This document shows positions 12,101 to 21,699 of a stretch of DNA of 64,000 nt, piece by piece. The stretch lies in the NCBI RefSeq assembly GCF_009389715.1, contig NC_052395.1, positions 21,118,493 through 21,182,492 on the forward strand, in the 5' to 3' direction. Under the pieces are notes generated by a model that saw nothing but the letters and a program-made list of their open reading frames with translations, made no database searches and was not told the origin of the DNA. This stretch comes from Phoenix dactylifera (lineage: Eukaryota; Streptophyta; Magnoliopsida; Arecales; Arecaceae). The stretch's first letter is position 1; each line of letters opens with the position of its first letter. The translations under genes were made by a program, and so were the position numbers.

Positions 12101-13812
12101 ATTCATATAAATTTTAATATTTATGAGGATATATACGCAAAAAAATCTCCCAAAAAAAATCACGCGTCTCTGCTTCAATTCTCCTGTAGTGGCCTTTCAG
12201 TTTGTTGTTTTCTTGCACTATTTATTGCTTGTATTTCACAATTTGACTGAGCATTAAAGCTTTTTTTAAGGTGGTGGGTTTAGAGGGGGGGAGACCCAAT
12301 CAAATTCATTGAGAAAATGAATCAAGTACATGTACAGTGAATCCTCTGGATCCAAGTGAATAAAGGACAAGTAGGAGTAAGGGGGGATGCTTGGGGGGTT
12401 GGGGGGAGGGATAAAGGCCGTAACGGGGGTTGCTCTCAACAGATAAGTAGTTTTATGTTTGCATGCTGGATAAACCAACATCCATTCTTGAGGCATGCGA
12501 CCACAATGCCTTCCTAACATCTTCCACCTGTTTCCCTTTTGTCATTGCAAAACCTTGAGTTTTGTTCAAGCCAAACACTCCAAAGCAATTGAGCCACTAG
12601 AATATCCTACCCTAGGTGGACTTCTCTTTTGAAATTGCATGCTCTCCGATCTGGCCATTACAAAATGATAGGTAGAGCTCTGTTTCTGATTCCCCAACCT
12701 CTAAAAAGGTTCTTTCAAAGTTGTCTCGAGAATTGACATTTAAAGAAGAGCTCTTCTGTAGTTTCCTCCTGATTTCCACATAGAACACAGCAGGAGTCTA
12801 ATGTTTCTTCTAATTAGATTGTCCTTCGCGATAAATTTTAAGTTGATCTAGACAAGTTAGAGTGTGAGAATTTTGCTGATGTTGTAATTTTTTTTTTTTT
12901 TTGATGCAGTAATGACAGCAGCATTTGTTTCTTCTATGCCTTCATCAGCTTGCCATCTTCATTCAGAAATTTGTTAGCCATTAATATGGTTCCAGAAGTA
13001 CAAGTTTAGAAAGTGAATTTTAATTTTTTGCTTGCTAATCATCTTAGGAAGCTCTTTGAGAAGCTTTTGCCCTTTATTCATATGCTTGTTGTTTATTAAT
13101 GACTTACAATCCCTTTTGCAATTTTTAGTTGCTTCGAGGACTGAAGTATCTTCACTCAGCAAACATACTCCACAGAGACTTGAAGCCTGGGAACCTACTG
13201 GTGAATGCAAATTGTGAGCTCAAGATTTGTGATTTTGGTTTGGCTCGCACCAGTAATGGGAAGAACCAATTCATGACTGAATATGTTGTCACCCGCTGGT
13301 ATCGGGCCCCTGAACTGCTCCTTTGCTGTGATAACTATGGCACCTCCATAGATGTATGGTCTGTGGGTTGCATCTTTGCTGAGCTTCTTGGTCGTAAGCC
13401 CATCTTCCCAGGCACCGAGTGCCTCAACCAGCTCAAGCTCATCATTAACGTTCTTGGCACCATGAATGATACCGATATTGGCTTTATTGATAACCCAAAG
13501 GCACGCAAATACATCAAGACCCTGCCGTACACCCCTGGTATTCCTCTCGCTAATCTTTACCCCCATGCCAATCCATTGGCCATTGACTTGCTGCAGAAGA
13601 TGCTTGTTTTTGATCCATCTAAAAGGATCAGTGTCACTGAGGCACTGGAACACCCATACATGTCTCCTCTTTATGATCCGAGTACCAATCCTCCAGCTCA
13701 AGTCCCCATCGATCTTGACATTGATGAAGATCTTGGAGAAGACATGATTAGGGAGATGATGTGGAAGGAGATGCTTCATTACCACCCGGAAGCTGCTTCA
13801 GCAAACTCGTAA
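9150..13812 (+). CDS. Mitogen-activated protein kinase, group C (MPK7/MPK1/MPK2-like), two exons
   Basis: Coding exons 9150-9572 and 13129-13812 encode 368 residues, the usual length for plant group C MAP kinases. The enzyme is a Ser/Thr kinase at the bottom of a MAPKKK-MAPKK-MAPK cascade, acting in cytosol and nucleus. Visible motifs: glycine loop GRGAYGIV (39-46), catalytic lysine K61, HRDLKPGN with catalytic D158, DFG (176-178), dual phosphorylation site TEY (191-193) followed by [10 protein letters not shown], and a C-terminal acidic stretch near [16 protein letters not shown]. The N-terminal [25 protein letters not shown] segment and the single intron after YFLFQ are typical of group C. 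The start is M of MAILVDPP; in-frame sequence upstream is probably intron. The 3556 bp intron has canonical GT and AG ends and contains a LINE relic. All catalytic residues are intact, so the gene looks functional. Which of MPK1, 2, 7 or 14 is orthologous cannot be decided here. Confidence 0.96.
9573..13128 (+). other. 3.6 kb intron of the MAPK gene
   Basis: The intron starts CAG|GTATGAAT and ends TTTTTAG|TTGCTT, preserving frame (phase 0) between YFLFQ and LLRGLKY. Apart from the LINE relic at 12262-12830 it is AT-rich non-coding DNA. Confidence 0.9.
12262..12830 (-). mobile_element. LINE (non-LTR retrotransposon) relic inside the MAPK intron
   Basis: The minus strand encodes a C-x2-C-G zinc-binding motif (CCVLCG) followed by [16 protein letters not shown], then [16 protein letters not shown] sequence. 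This is the reverse-transcriptase zinc-binding (zf-RVT) region found in plant LINE ORF2 C-termini. Frames are interrupted (for example a TGA after SRQL). A T run at 12262-12267 on the plus strand could be the remnant of the poly(A) tail. Only this 3' part remains, as expected of 5'-truncated LINEs. Confidence 0.65.
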
Positions 13813-16800
13813 GAACCTTGGCTTGTTTCTAGATCCATACTAGAAGCTTGGTTGGACTGGATGTCAATTTTGCTTTTTTTGTTTTACTATTGTGAGATAT
13901 GCTCTACGGTCTCTCATCTGTAAATATGCTTGTTATGTATACGTGCATTGTGTGGTGTGAAAAACTTCTCTTGTACAATTTTGATGTTTGTATGTCTAAT
14001 ATTATGATGCAACAGTAATCACTTTTCATTCATAGTAATATTTATCATTTTTGAGTTTTTTTTTTTTATAAAGTGTACATGAGTGCTAAAATACTGCTTC
14101 ATTTGCTGGTTCATGCATAGACTTGAGAATTTTGAATTGCACCATCTATTGCTTATAAAATATTCTTATCTTTGAATATTTGGCATAGAAGCGTAACCAT
14201 GGATATACAGAACAAAAATGATGATGCCGTGACTGCATATGATTTTATTGTTTACAATAAAATGGCAAATTAGGATGACTGAGCAAAGTGTTGTTTAACT
14301 TATGGTAAAATGCAGAAAGTTGTTATTTACCACAAAATCTTAAGGGCCCTGGAACTAGCAATGGACTGCAACGTCTGAAAATAGAACTGGAAATGGGCAG
14401 TCCATTTTTCAGAAAAGATGAGTACAAGTACAAGAAAGAAAAATCTAAAGACCATAATAATCACTAACTACCTTCTCAAATTTTTACTTACATTGGTCTT
14501 ATAAATCTATGATGCTATTATTAATATATTGTAGGTAGCAGGTGCATGGCTTGGTGGCCGTGGCGGTAGCCAGGTGCCTAGGTGGTCACCAAGAAGTCAA
14601 GGTGGTCCAAAAATAACAAATTCAAGAAACTAATAAAAATAGAGAGGCATAACCACCAAAAAGATTAAAATACAAAGAAATGTAAAAGGACATATGATCC
14701 AGGAATGAAACATAAGATATTAAAACAAGATTTAGTAAGTTAATAGAAGTAATGTCTTGGTAACATCCAACACTAATTTCTGAATCAATATCAACTATCA
14801 TTCTGAAACTTGAAGCAAATGTAGGTGCCTGGATAGCTCTGCTACTTTTGTAAAACATTGATGCTGATCTAGGGTCCTATTCTGCCCTACATGTGAATTT
14901 TATGTTTTGAGTCTTTTGACGATCTCTAAATGCTTTTCACCACTTACATTTAGAGTTTCTTGGGATATGCTTTGAAACAGTTTTGAGTAGATCTAGGTCT
15001 CCTTACAAGATTTTTTGTTTATCATTCCAGTTTAGTACTCCTTTAAATAGGATTCTCAAAACACGTCATTATCTACTAAATGTTCTCCATCAGAGTTGGG
15101 GTCAGCTGTGGACAACTCTAATTTGATGAGGCTCCATGGGTCGATTTGGCAGGGTTTTACAGCTTAACTCTTGAAGACCACCTTCTTCGAAATTCAGTCT
15201 GAATTTCGAACCAGGGCAACTTTAGGCGAGAAAGTCCCTGTCAAGAAGGTTAGAATGGCCAGTTGCTCATGCAACCAAGGAGCGATCATCTATAATTCCA
15301 TTGACCTGAAAAGAGTGTAGATACAGAGAGAAGATAATGTGATTAGATATTTGGTAATTGGTTTCATCTCTAAGGCACATATGTTGTACCAAAAATGTCA
15401 TTTCAAATGGAATCTAGAAAGACTACAAAAAATTGTTGAAGACAAAATTGAACTGTGGCATAAAACAGAACGATAAAGGATTCTTTTCAAGTTTGTAGGC
15501 AAATATGTGCTGTATCATTCGGTCGTTACATTGACTCACCCAACAAAATCAAACATCAACAGAATTTGCAATTCATTTTCGTATGGAAACTATACATAAT
15601 GATTGTTTGAAAATAAAGTTTATATATGACTCCAACATCTTATTGCCATGATAAGCTTCAGAGATAAGACAGTTGTGGGGCAAGATCTGCCTTGGGCTGC
15701 ACGTAAAGTCAGCTCCCAAGATTCCTTTTCCTGATCATTCTGATTTTTTACAAAGTGATTGATCCCTTTACCTAGTGCCTTGCATCTTTCTTCTTCCATG
15801 TTTCATATGTGAAATGCTATGTTCATTAAAGCATGCTTACAACAGTAGGCATGGGAATGTGTAATATACTTTTTAAAAGCCTACCATTTTTTTTTCTCAA
15901 TGGTATCTTGTTAGAGCATGAGCTGAGAGGTGGAATCTTTTCAGCGCTGACGCCAAGGATTTCTAAAAAGATGGTGCATGTGGTGTAACAGTGATTCCTT
16001 TATGAATTATGATCATAAAGATCCTTAAAGAAACCTTGGGCATCAAGCTTCAAATTTCCTTGGGAAAAGAAGGTAATTTTCAGCACGGAATTAAATGACT
16101 TTAGAGCTTGCTCGTACATCAACAGAGTCAGTGGAAGACATCCTTTTTCGCGCAAATCTTATTTGGTGCATGGTGTCTTTTTTTTTTGGCCCTTTGGGAG
16201 GAAGGGAGGAGGCAGGAGGGTGGTGGTACGAAAGCTAAGGTTTGCAGTTTGCGTGGCTTCATGGTGTCTCCAACTGCATGGCACATGAAAGGCAATTAAT
16301 AAAGCATCGTGAGACACGTAGAAGTTGGGAGCGTGGTGGTTTCTAAAGCCGATAGTCTTAGATACGAACTTTATGCAGTCTTTGGAAGGAAGGAACTTTG
16401 CAGTAAGGGTATCTATAAGGAAAGGCAGGGGCATAGCTTTCTAGCATTATTGCTATCATCACAAAATCATACCTTCCATATGTAAGTATGAATTGGGGAG
16501 TGATGTTGTGAACTGAAGCAAAGGATAGCCCTGTGGTCTCGACCTCAGAGTTGTTAGTATTTTCCCTGTGAGATAATTCAGATGATTTTGATTATTATAA
16601 CATTTTGCTTATGATGGGTAAGAGGAAGGAGGAAAGGCTTGACTCAAATTCTCATTTTCCTTAGCTTTTTCAGGTTAAGCTTTGGACTCCGGTTATTGTT
16701 CTAATAATAAGCACACTTGAAATCAAATAAGAAGCACGAGAAGGAACAATTCAACAAGGACAATAGGCAGACATTTTGTTTTGAAATTTTTCAAGAATTT

Positions 16801-17797
16801 TCAAACATTGATCTTGGTTCAGCACCTATGTGGATATATACAGGTGAATGCACCCAGGGAAAAAGGGGACAAGAACTCTATGATATGAAGCTTTGGCTGA
16901 TCAATTATGGGGTGTAAATCTATTTCATCTTATTTCATGAGCCAGATGCTATAATTTGATGCCTTAAATTTTGTGTAACGTGCTAACATTTTAATAGTTT
17001 TTCTTGTTAATACTTGCCCCTATACTAGTCAACAATAGAACCTAGAATTCTTTGAGGGCGCCAAATAATAAAGTTGGAGTCACGGGAGGTTGGATATGTG
17101 TAGTTGCATGAGATCCTCTCTTTGATTTCTTCCAAATTTTCTCTCGTCCTAGTTAAAATACAATAAAATAATGGAAAGTAAAAATAAGCATTACTTGCAT
17201 CGAGAGGCATGGCTTTTATCTACTCCGCCCCATGTAGATTTTGTTTTTTGGATTAGGATAGTAGGAAAAATTTATGTGCAGATGACCTACGTGAAATGCC
17301 GATAGAAAGAAAACATGCAAAGATAAAGCCTCTGTCAACCACCTACACAGGGGGTGATGAAATAAACATGTGATGGGAGCTGAAAGTGTTGTGATAAGGT
17401 ATTGTTCTTGGAGTCTAGACTTCTCAATGAAATGATCAACATAATAAAGCTAAAAAAGAGAAACAAAATAATACTTTGGTCAACATCACGAGCGATGACT
17501 TTTTTTTTCTTTTAAGTTACCAATCAGCTTGAGATGTTTGGCATGCCATGTCCCCTAATTTATGAGAAGCTAGGTAAGTAGAGATGATAGCAAAAATAAT
17601 TTTTTGAGAGAAGATAATGGGGATAATAATTGAGTTTTTTGGTTTAATATGAATTGATTGAGATAGACAGGAGGCGTGATTTTTTTTAATATATTTAATC
17701 AAAATGGTAAATGTTGTGTAATAAAAATGGTAAATATTCATAACACAAAATATACTTCAATTTCTGTTATTACATCTTCCGTTGTCCAAGGCTGATG
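13813..17797. other. MAPK 3' flank and AT-rich intergenic DNA
   Basis: The first few hundred bases are the probable MAPK 3'UTR; several AT-rich polyadenylation-like motifs occur, none decisive. The rest shows no recognisable gene. A perfect 12 bp inverted repeat lies at 15186-15210. Confidence 0.5.
15186..15210. repeat. 25 bp near-perfect palindrome
   Basis: TTCGAAATTCAG, a single T, then CTGAATTTCGAA: both 12-base arms are exact reverse complements. No gene or mobile element border is obvious around it. Confidence 0.9.
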
Positions 17798-17812
17798 AAA
17801 TGCTGAACCTTG

Positions 17813-18195
17813 ACCACCAAGGTGGTAGCTCAGTTGGAACGGGGCGTTTACTTCCAACCAAGTGGTTTCAGGTTCGAAACGCGCGGGCGTTGATTAAATT
17901 TGGGGACCGAATGCTCCACGCCTGGACACGGGGTCTGGAAGTGCTACTGGTCGGCTGGTAGCCTGGGTGGTGCCAGGTGTGACGTACTTACACGGAGGGT
18001 CGGGTCGGGTAACCGAGCCGGCTCACGGATGGGGAGGGTATAAGTAAAATAGGTCGGCGTGCCCAACACACGACCTGGTTTGCCCGCATCGAACATTCTC
18101 CTGACGGGGTGGGGGGCCCAGTGGGGGCTGCTACGCGGGGTTGGGCTTGTCCTTTCCTCCCTCCTGCTCCCTTTTTTCTAGCAAAAAAAAAAAAA
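17813..18195 (+). mobile_element. tRNA-derived SINE with intact promoter boxes and poly(A) tail
   Basis: The element begins with a tRNA-like head. Its box A is TAGCTCAGTTGG near 17826 and its box B is GGTTCGAAAC near 17871, the two internal RNA polymerase III promoter elements. It ends in a run of 13 A (18183-18195). It is flanked by identical 15 bp repeats, AAATGCTGAACCTTG, at 17798-17812 and at 18193-18207; the tail A's overlap the second copy. Target-site duplication plus a poly(A) tail indicate LINE-mediated retroposition. The body of about 370 bp is at the long end for plant SINEs. A diverged relative lies at 24364. Confidence 0.88.
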
Positions 18196-18207
18196 TGCTG
18201 AACCTTG

Positions 18208-19722
18208 TATTCATAAGCATCACATCAACTCAACAGACCATAAATAAGCAATCACTGGCATCATCAATGAACCGTGGTTTGAGATGAATCCTGGATTCGA
18301 TTAGCAAGAGCTCAGAGCTTCCCTTGCAGTGGGAAAACTTATACTATAGAAGCTAAGACTCTGCATTTTTTTGGGGTAATTGTGATAAAAATTTTAGAAA
18401 TTTCGTGTACACTTTTTTTAAAAAAAGTATCAAACTTATAATGCATGCATCCCAATTGCCATGCTCTCTCGGATGTTGCCATCAGAGTTTGCTTGCTTGA
18501 CCATCCCATCCACCTGTGCGTGATGGTGCCACGTTCAAACAAAAGTGATGCCCGGCTTGACTCTTTGTATGGGTGGAACGAGATCTACTGAGAAAGCAGC
18601 AGCCTAGACTGGAGATCTTGTGTCCCCATAGGTACTTCCTGTACCCATGGGAGAAACTTTTTCCTTCTTTTTTTTCCTTTCTTTAGGAGATCTCAAAGTT
18701 AGCTTTAGATCTTGCTCTTAAGAAAATTTCTCCTTTACAATCAAAGGCCCGGTAGATCGATACTGCCAACCCCTATATTTTTTTCCTTTTTTTTTTCCTC
18801 TACGCACTCTGAAATCGCTTTTTTTTTAAGAGAGAGAGACGAGTGGCATTTCCCCTTCTAACTTCACTCTGTCGCTCTCCATCCTATCCCATCCTAGTCA
18901 AGTGGAAGAGCCCCGGGAAAAAAATAATAATCAAAACCTCTAATGCCCTTATAGTAAAAAAAATTATTGACCGAACCAAATCCATAGTTCAGTGGATGAG
19001 TCCACCCACGAACCAATGTGCACAAAGACGGACTAACCAAGACCATGAGGGGGAAAAAAAAGTAATACATGCATATTTATTCGTGTTGGTTTATACTTTA
19101 TAGTTAGGTTGGTTTACCAACTCAGTGGATCTAGTTTAATTCAAAATTTTGTATGTGATCACTATATTGAACAGTGTACTTAGAGGAATTGACATATAGT
19201 TGTGTTGGAACCAAAATCAAAAAATAATAATAATAAAATAAAATAGTGTAAATAAATCATCCGTACATCATTGGTGAGAAGTGACTTATTCAGAGAGGCA
19301 TTAGTACTTCAGGTAAATAATGTTTAGGGGTGCAAGTCCTACCCCACAAACCGACCAAATCTTTTCTTCGTTGAAAGAAATATCCCACTGTCCCACTTTA
19401 GTTACTTTTGGCTCATGGGAACAGTTCCATGGCAAGATGGCATGTACAAACGTGAGGCATCAGAGACCATCATTTCTGGATGGATTGGTGTACGGTCCAA
19501 TGAGAAAGAAAAAAAAAAGGGTTTGAGAGCGTGCAAGAAATAGGAAATGATCGGTGCATCTTGGCATCTTTCTCGTGGTGGTGGCGGTGGAGGCACAGCA
19601 TGCCATACGCATGGAGATGGCATCGCCGACTGATAGCACTTCATGCTACCAAGAATAGAGGGACCTTAAATTATGAGAAATAGGAGTACTCCTTGGATGA
19701 GACGTGAAGCCTGCAAGCTTTG
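18208..19722. other. Intergenic DNA without recognisable genes
   Basis: Homopolymer T and A runs and short ORFs only; no domain or repeat structure was recognised. Confidence 0.5.
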
Positions 19723-19859
19723 TGTAATAATTCAGAATCTCATTCAAAATAGTTAGTCAAAAAATATTATTTGAATTTCTTAATCCTGTATAAGTATTTA
19801 AAATCTATCCAGCAAATAACCGATGTGAGACTAAACAGACGACTGCACGGGTCCTCACA
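19723..19859 (-). repeat. 3' LTR of the TRIM
   Basis: 137 bp terminal repeat; differs from its partner by scattered substitutions, mostly transitions. Confidence 0.8.
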
Positions 19860-20024
19860 TACTTCCTCCGTTCAAGTTCTGACGTCCTCATCAGGCTAAG
19901 GGTTCAAATCCGTTCAAATCTAAGTACAAATACCACGATCGGCTCATGATCAATTCCAATGGATCCGTGCTGCAGTGTCCCCTAGTCCGCGTTGGTTATG
20001 GACCAGGTCCACTCTGATATCATT

Positions 20025-20160
20025 TGTAATAATTCAGAATCTCATCCAAAATAGCTAGCCAAAAAATATTATTTGAATCCCCTGATGCTGTATAAGTACT
20101 CAAATTCTGCCCAATAAATAATCGATGTAGGACTAAACACACGTCGCACGGGCCCTCACA
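20025..20160 (-). repeat. 5' LTR of the TRIM
   Basis: 136 bp terminal repeat adjacent to the primer-binding site at 20011-20022. Confidence 0.8.
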
Positions 20161-20981
20161 CCTTGAATCTGTCACATTTTTTCTCCTTGGACACACCAAT
20201 TCATTACTATGAATTGAGCATGCAATTCACATTTATGAACTGGAGTATAGTTATGGATTTAGAGATCTGAACTATCTGAAATAACGAGAAAAGATCCATT
20301 ACTATGAAGAGAAACAAATGCAGTCCTTTCTTAATGAAAATAAGATGGTCTGAAGATGCAAATTCTCATGTAGTTGTTGGAGTTATTGATGTTTTTCAGT
20401 AATATTATTAATGGAAATGTTGCATTGGTGGAAAAGAAGGGAAAAAGGGTGCAGCAATGGGAGAAAATTTTAGTTGCTTAGATTTTAGAAGTTGACCTGA
20501 ACAATTTCATCGCAATAGGACCTTTAAGATATCCCGCTTAAGCCTCCTTCCTAATTCCGAAAAGAATGATAGATTTGAAATCTTTCGTATGTTGATCCTA
20601 TTAACATACTAGTGACTCGATAACTTGCACTATTTTTTTTTTTTGAAAATTTTATTCTAACTCTAGGCGTGTCCTTCCACCTGGCAGATATTTTTTTTTT
20701 TTGAAAACGCAACCTTCGCCCACCTCTCTTAGGAGAGAGAGAAAGGGAGAGGGGTTAACTGTCATTTCGCTTCTATCATCAAAATTCAAAACAAATATTT
20801 CTCATTGCGCATATCTATATAACATATTTATTCTGAACAAGGGAAAAATAAATTGGAGTACCAATATCCACCATGCATCTAAAAATACCCACAATAATAT
20901 TCATATTCCCAAAAACAAGTCTATATGCGTATGTGCGTGCGCACGTGCATGCATGTATGCGAGCAGGAGGGAGAATACTTG
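20161..20981. other. Intergenic DNA
   Basis: No gene or repeat recognised; T-rich runs at 20632-20644 and 20691-20702. Confidence 0.5.
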
Positions 20982-21330
20982 CACTACCGAAAAAATCATC
21001 TTTTTCGGTGCTTTTTATAATCTTTATCGACGGTCTGGCCCATGCATAACTGCATATATAAGAGGTATGGTTGTGTATAGATAGATTTATGTTTAACTTT
21101 GGGCAAGAGACTAAACATACATCGGGAGCAAGGATTAATCATCAATTTGCGGTCTTTACGAAGGAGACCTTACAAAATTAGGGTTACAGAATCCCTGACT
21201 AGACAAGGAGCCCTTCGCCCTTAAACAGATCATTTACATTTTTTTCTTAATTAGGGTTACCGAAAATCGCCGACGTTTGTAAAAAGCGTCGGCAAAAAAG
21301 GGTCAGTAAAATCCGACTTTTTTTATAGCG
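20982..21330 (+). mobile_element. Possible CACTA-type DNA transposon end (partial)
   Basis: The sequence opens with CACTACCGAAAAAATCATC, compatible with a CACTA terminal inverted repeat. Subterminal motifs follow: TTTTTCGGTGC, ATCGACGG and a hairpin GCCGACG/CGTCGGC (arms 21269-21275 and 21287-21293). Such GC-rich hairpin motifs in AT-rich DNA are typical of En/Spm subterminal regions. No matching right end or transposase was found, so this is at most a fragment. Confidence 0.35.
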
Positions 21331-21345
21331 TCGTTGGGCGTACAT

Positions 21346-21690
21346 ATGCTTTACGTATGATTATTTGATAATTATTTATCTTGCGAGAAAAATTACATGT
21401 TCAAGTTCTAGATGCCGTCCTGCATGTGCATGCATGCATGTATATTATGGGGATGGGGAAGGTATGGTGGGTATATGTATGCTTTATGTATGAATATTTG
21501 ATAATTATTTATGTTGCAAGAAAAATTACATGTTCAAGTTCTAGATGCCGTCCTGCATGTGCATGCATGCATGTATATTATGGGGATGGGGAAGGTATGG
21601 TGGGTATATGTATGCTTTATGTATCATTATTTGATAATTATTTATGTTGCAAGAAAAATTACATGTTCAAGTTGTAGATGCGGTCCTCCA
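21346..21690 (+). repeat. 133 bp tandem repeat, about 2.6 copies
   Basis: ATGCTTTAYGTATSA starts units at 21346, 21479 and 21612, an exact 133 bp period. The third copy breaks off near 21690. The units are nearly identical, which suggests recent duplication. Open frames across it only reflect 133-mer repetition and are not genes. Confidence 0.92.
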
Positions 21691-21699
21691 GAATTAATT

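Larger units (their letters stand above)
19723..20160 (-). mobile_element. TRIM: terminal-repeat retrotransposon in miniature (438 bp)
   Basis: Two direct repeats of about 136 bp (19723-19859 and 20025-20160) begin TGTAATAATTC and end CTCACA on the plus strand, so each is bounded by TG...CA. On the minus strand the right-hand copy is the 5' LTR (TGTGAGGGCC...TTACA) and is followed, after two bases, by TGATATCAGAGT (20022-20011). That matches the initiator-methionine tRNA primer site TGGTATCAGAGC at 10 of 12 positions. A purine-rich AACGGAGGAAG lies just before the other LTR. Flanking pentamers CTTTG (19718-19722) and CCTTG (20161-20165) are a near-perfect TSD. The 165 bp internal part has no coding capacity, so the element would depend on proteins supplied in trans. 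Confidence 0.85.

Noticed and set aside
13195..13785. 196-codon minus-strand frame opposite MAPK exon 2
   Set aside because: It is a shadow of the conserved kinase exon on the other strand.
17813..17900. A genuine tRNA gene
   Set aside because: Boxes A and B fit, but the segment does not fold into a full cloverleaf by eye and continues into a 380 bp body with poly(A) and TSDs, so a SINE explains it better.
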